From contig CP054936.1 in NCBI GenBank assembly GCA_013364255.1, positions 7,954,353-8,018,352 on the forward strand: a stretch of 64,000 nucleotides of DNA, read 5' to 3'. Below are positions 56,875 through 64,000 of the stretch, piece after piece. The stretch comes from Streptomyces seoulensis (GTDB taxonomy: Bacteria > Actinomycetota > Actinomycetes > Streptomycetales > Streptomycetaceae). The position numbers were made by a program, and so were the translations under genes. The notes beneath the pieces were generated by a model. The model did not search any database. It was given only the letters and a program-made list of their open reading frames with translations, and was not told the DNA's origin. The number at the start of each line of letters is the position of its first letter. The stretch's first letter is position 1.

Positions 56875-58053
56875 ATGAACAGGACTCCGCACGCCCCGTC
56901 CGGTGAACCGAACCCCCTGCGCGTCCTCAGCCCCGCCGACCTGCGCCGCCGCACCAGCATGAAGTGGCGCACCCATCCCGCCGACGTCCTGCCGCTGTGG
57001 GTGGCGGAGATGGACGTACCGCAGCCCGAACCGGTCGTCCGGGCGGTCACCGACGCCCTCGCCCTCGGCGACACCGGCTACCCCGTCGGCACCGCCTACG
57101 CCGAGGCGCTCGCCGCCTTCTCGGCCAAACGCTGGGGCTGGGACGGGCTCGCCGTGGAGCGCACCGCGCTGGTGCCCGACGTGATGCTGGGCGCGGTGGA
57201 GATGCTGAAACTGGTGACCGGGCCCGGCGACCCGGTGATCGTCAGCCCGCCGGTGTACCCGCCGTTCTTCCAGTTCGTCACGCATATGGACCGGCGGGTG
57301 GTGCGGGCGCCGCTCGGCGCCGACCTGCGCCTGGACCTCGGTGCGCTGGACGAGGCGTTCCGGCGGGCCGTGGCCGGCGGCGGGCGCGCCGCGTACCTGC
57401 TGTGCAGCCCGCAGAACCCGACCGGCACCGTGCACACCGCCGCCGAACTCGCCGCCGTGGCCGAACTCGCCGACCGGCACGGCGTACGCGTCGTCGCCGA
57501 CGAGATCCACGCGCCGCTGGTCGCGGCCGGCGCCGACTTCGTGCCGTATCTGAGCGTGCCGGGCGGCGAGCGGGGTCTGTCGCTCATGTCGGCGAGCAAG
57601 GGGTGGAACCTGGCCGGCCTCAAGGCCGCCCTCGCCGTCGCCGGTCCCGGGGCCGCCGCCGACCTCGCCCGGCTGCCCGCGGAGGCCGCCGACGGGGCCA
57701 GCCACCTCGGCGTCATCGCCCACACCGCCGCGCTGCGCGACGCCGGCCCCTGGCTGGACGCCCTGCTGGCCGGCCTCGACGACAACCGGCGGCTGCTCGC
57801 CGACCTCCTCGCCGAGCACCTGCCCGCGATCCGCTGCCGGCCCGGCCGGGCCACCTACCTCGCCTGGCTGGACTGCCGGGCCCTCGGGCTGGGCGACGAT
57901 CCCGCCCAGGTCTTCCTGGAGCGCGGCCGGGTGGCCCTCAGCTCCGGACCCCCGTTCGGCGAGGGCGGGGCGGGACACGCGCGCCTGAATCTGGGAACCT
58001 CACCCGAACTACTGACCGAAGCGGTACGACGCATGACGGAGGCGGTCCGATGA
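56875..58053 (+). CDS. PatB/MalY-type pyridoxal-phosphate C-S lyase
   Basis: A 392-residue fold type I PLP enzyme. The cofactor lysine is in SASKGWNLAGLK (near 243), with NPTGT near 182 and VVADEIHAPLV near 206. The front WRTHPADVLPLWVAEMDVP is typical of the PatB cystathionine beta-lyase group, which splits C-S bonds of cystathionine or related cysteine conjugates. TATCTT six bases before the ATG suggests a leaderless mRNA. Its stop overlaps the next start (ATGA). Confidence 0.9.
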   Translation: MNRTPHAPSGEPNPLRVLSPADLRRRTSMKWRTHPADVLPLWVAEMDVPQPEPVVRAVTDALALGDTGYPVGTAYAEALAAFSAKRWGWDGLAVERTALVPDVMLGAVEMLKLVTGPGDPVIVSPPVYPPFFQFVTHMDRRVVRAPLGADLRLDLGALDEAFRRAVAGGGRAAYLLCSPQNPTGTVHTAAELAAVAELADRHGVRVVADEIHAPLVAAGADFVPYLSVPGGERGLSLMSASKGWNLAGLKAALAVAGPGAAADLARLPAEAADGASHLGVIAHTAALRDAGPWLDALLAGLDDNRRLLADLLAEHLPAIRCRPGRATYLAWLDCRALGLGDDPAQVFLERGRVALSSGPPFGEGGAGHARLNLGTSPELLTEAVRRMTEAVR

Positions 58054-58440
58054 GCACCGAGGAGACCCTGGCACGGCTCTCAGCCGGCAAGTACCTGCTG
58101 CTGACCAGCTACCGCAAGAACGGCACCCCCGGCCGCCACTCCCGTGTGGGTGGTCCGGGACGGCACGGCGCTCGGCGTCTGGACGGCCGCCGACTCCCAC
58201 AAGGTGGGGCGGGTCCGCCGCCGCGCCGACGTCCTGGTCGGCCCGTGCGACGTGCGCGGCAACCCGACCGGCGTCCAGATCCCGGCCACCGCCGAGATCT
58301 GCGACCCGGCCACCACCGCCCGCTACCGCGGCCTGATCGCCCGCAAGTACGGCATCGTCGGCCGCCTCACCCTCCTCGGCAGCCGGCTGCGCCGGGGCGA
58401 GCGGGGAACGGTCGGCATCCGGGTGTCCCTGACGGGCTGA
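58050..58440 (+). pseudogene. PPOX-class F420-dependent oxidoreductase with a one-base frameshift
   Basis: From ATG 58050 the frame reads ETLARLSAGKYLLLTSYRKN as expected for the N-terminus of a split-barrel PPOX/F420 protein. In the run CCCCCGGCCGCC near 58128-58139 the frame is lost by one extra base; in the next frame the family sequence continues at once (PVWVVRDGTALGVWTAADS, VLVGPCDVRGNPTG, RKYGIVGRL) to TGA 58440. The repaired product would have about 129 residues. It overlaps the lyase stop by four bases. Confidence 0.8.
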
Positions 58441-58663
58441 TGACGGCCGCCCGACGCCCGTGCGACCGGCCGCCGACGATCCCGCCAATCCTCCCGCGGC
58501 TCCGCGTGGCAGCGGCCACGGGGCCCGCGCGCGCCGCTAGGCTCGGGCGCCGGAGCCGGGACGGGCGTCGCCGAGGGGCCCCGCACCGGGCCGCCCGGTA
58601 CGACGAACCGGCGCGGCCCGCGAGGCTGTCGGGGCGTCGCGGAGATGACGGAGCTGGTGCGCA

Positions 58664-59926
58664 GTGGAGGGGATCCGGGCCCGCGCCCTGGCGGTCGGGC
58701 GGTGGCTGTCCGAACGGGCCGGCCGGTGTCTGGCCGCCTCGGTGGCGCTGTACGCGCTGACCGCGCTCAGGAGTCCGTCGCAGCCGCTCGACCTCCGCGT
58801 CTACCGCGGCGGCGCACCGCACCTCTTCTCCGGCGGCCTCTACGACTTCGCGGTGCACACCGGACCGCCCATCCCCGTACTGCCGTTCACCTACCCGCCG
58901 TTCGCCGCGCTGCTGTTCGCCCCGCTGGCCCAACTGCCCTGGGACGTGGCGCTGGTGCTGTGGCGGGCGGTCTCGGTCGCGGCCCTGCTCGTCATCACGG
59001 CCGGCTCCCTGCGCCTGCTGACCCCGCCCGCCGCAGGGCGCGTCCGCGAGCGCGCCCTGCTGTGGGCCGCCGCCGGGCTCTGGCTCGAACCCGTGCGCCA
59101 CACGCTCGACCAGGGGCAGATCAACCTGCTGCTCGGCGCCCTCGTCGTCGGCGGCCTCGCCCTGTGCCGCACGGCGGCGGGCCGGGGCGCGGCCGTGGGG
59201 CTCGCCGCGTCGGTGAAGCTGACCCCGGCCGTCGGCGGACTGTACCTGCTGGCGACCCGGCAGTGGCGGGCCGCGCTGTGGGCGGTCGTCACCGGCGCGG
59301 CGGCCACCGCCCTGGCCTGGTGGATCTCCCCGAGCCAGTCGTGGCGCTACTGGACCTCGCTGGTGACGGACACCAGCCGCGTCGGACCGGTGTGGACGGT
59401 GCGCAACCAGTCCCTGCGCGGCGCGCTCACCCGGCTGCTCGGCCCGGACGCCACCGCCTCACCGCTGTGGTGGGCGGCGCTCGCGCTGGTCACCCTGGCG
59501 GCGGCGTGGGCGCTGCGCGCCGCGTTACGGCGCGCGGACCGGCTCGGCGTCCTGGTGACCGTGCAGCTGTACGGGCTGCTGATGTGCCCCATCTCCTGGA
59601 GCCACCACTGGATCTGGTGCGTGCCCGCCATGATCTGGCTCGCCCACGGCCCGCTGCGGCGGCTGCCGTCGGCCCGGGTCACGCTCGCGCTGTGGGCGCT
59701 CGTCACCGCCGGCCGGCTGGTGCCGCGGCTGAGCAGGATCGAGGACGCGACCGTCCACGGCGGGCCGTACCCGGCGCCGATGGCCTGGCTGGGAACCGGC
59801 TTCGCGCTCTGCGCGGTGCTGACGTTCCTCACGCTCGCCGCCGGAGGCGACCGGCGCCGTGCGCGCGCCGCGATCCCCGGCGGGCAGCGCTCCGGCGACC
59901 ACGCGGACCGTTCGCTGCTGCCCTGA
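58664..59926 (+). CDS. GT87-type polyprenol-phosphate-mannose mannosyltransferase
   Basis: A 420-residue membrane protein with about ten hydrophobic helices. The first outside loop has LDLRVYRGGAPHLFSG and the conserved VLPFTYPPFAALLFAPL, followed by RHTLDQGQINLLLGAL and SVKLTPAVGGLYLL, all typical of the GT87/DUF2029 alpha-1,2-mannosyltransferases of actinobacteria (PimE-like). It would add mannose from a lipid carrier to an envelope glycolipid on the outer face. GTG start at 58664. Confidence 0.9.
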   Translation: MEGIRARALAVGRWLSERAGRCLAASVALYALTALRSPSQPLDLRVYRGGAPHLFSGGLYDFAVHTGPPIPVLPFTYPPFAALLFAPLAQLPWDVALVLWRAVSVAALLVITAGSLRLLTPPAAGRVRERALLWAAAGLWLEPVRHTLDQGQINLLLGALVVGGLALCRTAAGRGAAVGLAASVKLTPAVGGLYLLATRQWRAALWAVVTGAAATALAWWISPSQSWRYWTSLVTDTSRVGPVWTVRNQSLRGALTRLLGPDATASPLWWAALALVTLAAAWALRAALRRADRLGVLVTVQLYGLLMCPISWSHHWIWCVPAMIWLAHGPLRRLPSARVTLALWALVTAGRLVPRLSRIEDATVHGGPYPAPMAWLGTGFALCAVLTFLTLAAGGDRRRARAAIPGGQRSGDHADRSLLP

Positions 59927-59993
59927 CCCGCGGTGCTCGCGGGACGGCCGGGGCCTGTCAACGACGCTTTTCGCGGGTGTACTTGACGGTCCA

Positions 59994-60407
59994 TCAGCTC
60001 CAGGCGCGGAACGACTCGTCCAGCAGCTGGAAGACCGGCTCGCCGCGCACCGGGTCCTTCGCGGTGGACAGCCGCACCCGGTCGCCGCCGTGGATGCCGA
60101 TGAGCGGGCCCATCACCCTGCCCCGCACGACGAAGCCCTCGTTCATCTCGATCAGCGACACGTTGCGCGCCGCGGGGGTGTTGCGGTGCACGACCGTGGA
60201 GTGGCGGACCGTGCCGACGCCCTCGCTGCGCTCGGTCCGCAGGTCGCTGCCCCGGCACACCGGACACAGCAGCCGGTGGTACATCGCGGTGCCGCACCAG
60301 GCGCAGCGCTGGTAGTACAGCGCCTCCGGGTCGCGGTCCTCCGGCTCCAGAAGGCCGGTGGCGGAGCCGGCCGCCGGATGAACCGCGTTCCCTGAGTGGT
60401 GGTACAC
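59994..60407 (-). CDS. Zn-ribbon/OB-fold protein (DUF35 type)
   Basis: A 137-residue protein. A zinc ribbon CAWCG...CPVC (about 34-50) is followed by an OB fold (about 55-130, GTVRHSTVVHRNTPAARN and FVVRGRVMGPLIGI). DUF35 proteins usually sit next to a thiolase or HMG-CoA synthase-like enzyme and help channel acyl-CoA. No such partner is adjacent here, so it is an orphan. GTG 60407 has GGAG nine bases upstream. Confidence 0.88.
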   Translation of the reverse strand: MYHHSGNAVHPAAGSATGLLEPEDRDPEALYYQRCAWCGTAMYHRLLCPVCRGSDLRTERSEGVGTVRHSTVVHRNTPAARNVSLIEMNEGFVVRGRVMGPLIGIHGGDRVRLSTAKDPVRGEPVFQLLDESFRAWS

Positions 60408-60455
60408 GCTGATCAACTCCCTGCTCCCGTCCGGAATCCCGCGTGCCGGCGGAGC

Positions 60456-60566
60456 CCGCGCACGCCGTGCGCGGTGCGGCGGTGCCACCGTGCACGGCGA
60501 CAGCGTATGGCACTCAGTGCCGCAGGTAAAGGTACTGCGTACCACCAGTCGACCGCAGTAACCTTT
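60456..60566. promoter_or_regulatory. Divergent control region with three palindromes
   Basis: Three inverted repeats lie in the 242-base gap between the DUF35 and ATP-grasp-like genes: CCGCGCACG-C-CGTGCGCGG (60456-60474), GGCACT-C-AGTGCC (60509-60521) and AAAGGTACTGCG (60528-60539) with CGCAGTAACCTTT (60554-60566, one extra base). At least the last two look like operators for a repressor acting on both genes. Confidence 0.5.
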
Positions 60567-60649
60567 CCCCGCCCCACCCTCTGCCGCCCCGCCCCGCGCT
60601 GCCCGTTCCCGTCCCGCCCCCGCCGCGCGTCACGCACCAGGAGACCGCC

Positions 60650-61486
60650 ATGCCCTCCGCCCGCCCCCGCCTCCTCTACGTCACCGACCTGGCGTATCCG
60701 GCGCGCGGGCGCCGCTACTGCGACGAGGACATCGGCCTGACCGCCCGGCTGCGCGAGGACTTCGACCTGGCCCTCGCCCATCCGCGGGACGCCGCCGCGC
60801 TGATGGCCGCCTTCGACGCCGTGGTCGTCCGCAACAGCGGCCCCGTGCTCGGCTACCGCGCCGCCTACGACGACTTCCGGAGCCGGGCGCTGGCCGCCGG
60901 GACCCGCGTCTACAACCCGCTCACCGGCCGGGCGGACATGGCGGGCAAGCAGTACCTCCTCGACCTGACCGCCGCCGGCTTCCCGGTCATCCCCACGGTC
61001 GACCGCGCCGAGGACCTGCACCTGCTGCCCGCGGCCGACCGCTACGTGGTCAAGCCCAAGCAGGGCGCCGACTCCATCGGACTGCGCACCGTCCGCGCCG
61101 GGGAACTGCCCGCCCTGGTCGACGGCGCCGTCCTCGTCCAGCCGCGCGTCGACTTCGTCCACGAGATCTCGTTCTGCTTCGTCGACCACGACTTCCAGTA
61201 CGCCCTCCACGCCCCCGACCCCGAGCGGCGCTGGGAGCTGCGGCCGTACCGGGCCGACGCGGACGACCTGGAGTTCGCCCGCCGGTTCATCGACTGGAAC
61301 ACCCTCGGCCACGGCGTCCAGCGGGTCGACGCCTGCCGCGCGCCGGACGGCGAACTGCTGCTGGTCGAACTGGAGGACCTGAACCCGTACCTCTCCCTGG
61401 ACGCCCTCGACGACCGCGCCCGGGACTCCTTCGTCGCCGCGCTGAAGACGTCCCTGCACCGCTTCCTCGCCACTGCGGCGCGGTGA
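60650..61486 (+). CDS. ATP-grasp-like protein
   Basis: A 278-residue protein. The layout (N-terminal Rossmann-like LLYVTDLAYPARGRRY, central MAGKQYLLDLTAAGFPVIPT, DRYVVKPKQGADSIGLRT and late DGELLLVELEDLNPYLSL with acidic metal ligands) fits the ATP-grasp fold, which joins an acid to an amine or thiol with ATP. The glycine-rich lid is QGADSIG. Substrates are unknown; the family is a conserved Streptomyces one as I recall. AGGAG precedes the ATG. Confidence 0.75.
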   Translation: MPSARPRLLYVTDLAYPARGRRYCDEDIGLTARLREDFDLALAHPRDAAALMAAFDAVVVRNSGPVLGYRAAYDDFRSRALAAGTRVYNPLTGRADMAGKQYLLDLTAAGFPVIPTVDRAEDLHLLPAADRYVVKPKQGADSIGLRTVRAGELPALVDGAVLVQPRVDFVHEISFCFVDHDFQYALHAPDPERRWELRPYRADADDLEFARRFIDWNTLGHGVQRVDACRAPDGELLLVELEDLNPYLSLDALDDRARDSFVAALKTSLHRFLATAAR

Positions 61487-61635
61487 GGAAGCGACCCCGC
61501 GGCGGCGGTTGACGCGCCGCGCGGCGGGCACACGCCCACCGGGACGCGCCGGGCCGGAGCCGGCGGAGGGTCCCGGCGGACGAGCGGCGCACCGGTGCGG
61601 CAGGCACCGGCGCCGCGGGAACGAAGGGGCGCGGC

Positions 61636-62127
61636 ATGACGGGCGGCAAGGGTGTCATCGACCGGCTGGACCCCGACATGTGCGTGGTGACCGCCGTGGC
61701 GGGCGGCGAGCGGGACGGCTGCCTGGTCGGGTTCGCCTCGCAGTGCTCCATCAGCCCGGCGCGGTTCGTCGTGTGGCTGTCCAAGGAGAACCGGACCTTC
61801 CGGGTGGCCGCACACGCCGACCGGCTCGCCGTGCACCTGCTGACCCGGCGTCAGCACGCGCTCGCCGAGCTGTTCGGCGGCAGCACCGGCGACGCCGGGG
61901 TGGACAAGTTCGCGCCCGTGCGCTGCTCGGAGCGGGACGGCACGGCCGTCGTCCTGGACGACGCCCCGGCCTGGTTCGTCGGCGAGATCGTGGCGCGCAT
62001 CGACGGCGGCGACCACGTGGGCTTCCTGCTCGACCCCGTCGAACGGGGCGGCACGGGCGCTCAGGACGCGCCGATCCTGCGCCTGTCGGACACCCTGGAC
62101 ATCACACCGGGCCACCCGGCCCACTGA
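61636..62127 (+). CDS. Flavin reductase-like (FMN-binding split barrel) protein
   Basis: A 163-residue protein. VVTAVAGGERDGCLVGFASQ and the phosphate-contacting SISPARFVVWLSKENRTFRVA are the opening motifs of the flavin reductase-like domain, ending with GFLLDPVERGG. It reduces FMN/FAD for a monooxygenase, or binds FMN as a redox enzyme itself. No partner monooxygenase lies nearby. The gap 61487-61635 shows no gene. Confidence 0.85.
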   Translation: MTGGKGVIDRLDPDMCVVTAVAGGERDGCLVGFASQCSISPARFVVWLSKENRTFRVAAHADRLAVHLLTRRQHALAELFGGSTGDAGVDKFAPVRCSERDGTAVVLDDAPAWFVGEIVARIDGGDHVGFLLDPVERGGTGAQDAPILRLSDTLDITPGHPAH

Positions 62128-62152
62128 GCCCACCGTCCGGCGGGAGCGCGTC

Positions 62153-64000
62153 CTAGGACTCCTGAGCCGGTTCGGCCGGCACCCGGACGTCCAGTACGCA
62201 CACGTCGTCGCGGCGCTCGCCCTCCAGCAGCGCGGCCAGCAGCGGGCCGAGCGAGCCGGGCGCGTCCGCGCGGTGCGCGGCGGCGGCCCGGGCCAGCCGC
62301 TCCAGGCCCAGCTGTATGGACTCACCGGGCCGCTCCACCAGGCCGTCGGTGTAGAGCAGCAGACGGTCGCCCGGCCGGAGGCGGCACTCGGCCTCCTCGA
62401 ATACGGGGCTCTCCGTGGCGCCCAGGAGCACACCGCGCGGCCGGTCGAGGAAGCGGGCCTCGCCCCCGCGCAGCAGCAGCGGCGGCAGATGACCGGCCTG
62501 CGCCCAGACGAGCCGGTGCTCGCCGGGGTGGTAGCGCGCCAGGACGAGGGTGGCCGTGCTCCTGGTCTCCCCGGAGTGCAGCAGCAGCGTGTTCAGCCGG
62601 GAGAGGGCGCCGGTCAGCGACGAACCGGTGAAGAGCATGCCCTTGGCGGTGAAGCGGAGCTGGGCCATGGTGGCCACCGCGTCGATGCCGTGCCCGGCGA
62701 CGTCGCCGACCACGAACAGCGCCTCGCCGCCCGGCAGCTCGATCGCGCTGAACCAGTCGCCGCCGACGTGGATCCCGGACTGGGCCGGCAGATAGGCGAG
62801 GTCGACCCGCAGCCCGGCCAGCCGCACGGGCCGGCGCGGCAGCGGCAGCAGCGCGTGCTGAAGCCGCCCGGCGAGCATCCGCTCGGTCCGGAGCACCCCG
62901 TGCTGCGCCAGCATGGCCTGCTCGCTCGCCAGCAGGGCCAGTTCCGCGCTGCGCTGCGCGGTGAGGTCCTGGACGAAGCCGTGCACCTGGACGGGCCGGC
63001 CGGCCGCGTCCGGCACGGCTTCGGCAACGGCCCGCAGGTGCTTCACCCCGGCCGCCGTCCTGATCCGGAACGGCACGTCCAGCGGGGCGCCCTCGGCGCG
63101 GATCGCGCGCACGGCGCGGGCGAGCGCCGGTCCGTCCTCGGGGACGGCGAGGTCCGCCAGCCCCTCCAGGCCGAGCGGGCGCCGCGCGGGGTCGCGCTCG
63201 CACAGGGCGTAGACCTGGGCGGACCAGGCGGCCTCGCCGGTGACGAGGTTCCAGGTGGCCCAGCCGAGATGGCCGAGCCGTTGCAGGTCCGCCAGGAGTT
63301 GTTCCTGCCGGTCGGAGGCGTCCTGCCGCCGCCAGGTGACGACCAGCCGGCCGTCCAGACGGGCGGCCCGCACCGCGTAGGCGGCCGGTTCCCCGCCGCC
63401 GTCCCCGGGCTCCCGGGCCGCGTACGGCGCACTCGTGTACGGCTCTCCGGTGTCGAGCGCGCCGAGCCACCCCTGCCACAGCGGCTGAGCGGCGACGGTG
63501 GGCAGACACGCGCGGACCCGCCGCCCCACCAGCGCGCGTCCCCGGCGCCCGGCGGGATCGGCGGCCTGCGGCGTGGCGGCGTCGATACGGAAGTCCTCGA
63601 CCGCGCCCGCGGCCGAGCGCAGCGGGCTGAGCAGCAGCGTCATCCCGGGCAGCGCGTCGAAGAGGATCTGGACGGCGTGCGGCGCGGGCGCGGAGGCGGC
63701 GTCGACCGCGTGCTCCCGTTCGTCCTCTTCGTCCCCGGCGGGGGCGACGGCGCCGCCGGGGACCGTCGCACCGCCGTCCGTCGCCGTCGCGCCGCAGGCG
63801 TGGCTCAGCGGGGGGACGAGGGTGTCGAGCGTGATCCGCGCCTCCGCCGCCGGGGCGCGGCCCGCGGCCTTGGCGCGGCGCAGCAGTTCCTCGTGCGCGG
63901 CGTCGGCGGTGCGGCCGGTCAGCGCCATCAGCGCGCCCTTGGCCCGCTCCACCACGGCCGAGGCCGCCGCCTCGTCCCGCAGCCGGTCCAGCTCGGCCCG
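62153..64000 (-). CDS. ANTAR-PAS-SpoIIE phosphatase, 5' end beyond the window
   Basis: At least 616 residues; the frame is open to the right edge with no start. The visible N-terminus ELDRLRDEAAASAVVERAKG and ALMALTGRTADAAHEELLRR is an ANTAR-type RNA-binding domain. A variable part, a PAS domain (about 250-370 of the visible protein, LGHLGWATWNLVTGEAAWSA) and a SpoIIE PP2C domain (about 385-605, VGGDWFSAIELPGG, VVGDVAGHGIDAVATMAQL, QAGHLPPLL, ending RRDDVCVLDVRV) follow. Fusion of an antiterminator-type RNA-binding domain to a phosphatase links partner switching to RNA control. Confidence 0.9.
   Translation of the reverse strand, partial: RAELDRLRDEAAASAVVERAKGALMALTGRTADAAHEELLRRAKAAGRAPAAEARITLDTLVPPLSHACGATATDGGATVPGGAVAPAGDEEDEREHAVDAASAPAPHAVQILFDALPGMTLLLSPLRSAAGAVEDFRIDAATPQAADPAGRRGRALVGRRVRACLPTVAAQPLWQGWLGALDTGEPYTSAPYAAREPGDGGGEPAAYAVRAARLDGRLVVTWRRQDASDRQEQLLADLQRLGHLGWATWNLVTGEAAWSAQVYALCERDPARRPLGLEGLADLAVPEDGPALARAVRAIRAEGAPLDVPFRIRTAAGVKHLRAVAEAVPDAAGRPVQVHGFVQDLTAQRSAELALLASEQAMLAQHGVLRTERMLAGRLQHALLPLPRRPVRLAGLRVDLAYLPAQSGIHVGGDWFSAIELPGGEALFVVGDVAGHGIDAVATMAQLRFTAKGMLFTGSSLTGALSRLNTLLLHSGETRSTATLVLARYHPGEHRLVWAQAGHLPPLLLRGGEARFLDRPRGVLLGATESPVFEEAECRLRPGDRLLLYTDGLVERPGESIQLGLERLARAAAAHRADAPGSLGPLLAALLEGERRDDVCVLDVRVPAEPAQES

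Overview
The window is a 64 kb piece of a Streptomyces (or very close actinomycete) chromosome. The GC content is very high, third codon positions are almost all G or C, and the gene families are typical: a Streptomyces subtilisin inhibitor, CYP105-type P450 plus 3Fe-4S ferredoxin, many SpoIIE-type phosphatases, mycothiol-linked formaldehyde oxidation, S1 proteases with streptogrisin-like prodomains and a DUF6479-like protein. No rRNA, tRNA, CRISPR array or prophage was seen. One insertion sequence (IS1380 family) is present at 4645-6317. The gene set looks like an accessory chromosomal region.

Layout. 1-3737: P450/ferredoxin pair, then an ECF sigma factor with a fused SnoaL-like domain, divergent from an FMN azoreductase through two facing promoter-like elements. 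3802-7342: a flavoprotein with a repeat-rich N-terminus, the IS, and an aldo/keto reductase. 7631-16960: regulatory and stress genes (a membrane protein with sigma-like, zinc-finger and ricin-like parts; universal stress protein; ArsB-like transporter; DUF4232 lipoprotein; divergent Ser/Thr kinase and ECF sigma factor; PAS-GAF-SpoIIE phosphatase). 17285-22099: an RHH/Doc-like toxin-antitoxin pair, a subtilisin inhibitor with Lys at P1, a small redox/methyltransferase group and a Ppx/GppA phosphatase.

22227-28403 is a peptide-export cassette on the minus strand: a double-glycine precursor peptide, a HlyD-type fusion protein, a C39-peptidase ABC transporter and a second NHLM-type ABC transporter, tightly coupled. 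The predicted 48-residue core has no Cys, no basic and no aromatic residue, so it does not look like a lanthipeptide or a normal cationic bacteriocin. This is my best candidate for an undescribed system. Divergent from it is a secreted S1 protease whose 3' end has been tandemly duplicated and has decayed.

30889-36627 holds two SpoIIE phosphatases around a LuxR-type response regulator; a fourth phosphatase with an ANTAR-like start runs off the right edge. 39982-47899 is a seven-gene aerobic CO-dehydrogenase-like (form II, AYRGAGR) molybdenum hydroxylase operon with maturation genes, in which five of the six junctions overlap or abut. 49847-53183 is a one-carbon region: folD behind a clear ZTP riboswitch, a previously unannotated-looking 25-codon gene with its own ribosome binding site and terminator, then mycothiol-dependent formaldehyde dehydrogenase and a metallo-hydrolase. 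53991-64000 holds an L,D-transpeptidase, two genes with single-base frameshifts (an S1 protease and an F420-type PPOX protein), a PatB-like lyase, a GT87 mannosyltransferase, an orphan DUF35 protein, an ATP-grasp-like protein and a flavin reductase-like protein.

All calls are from reading the sequence and remembered family features; no database search was possible.
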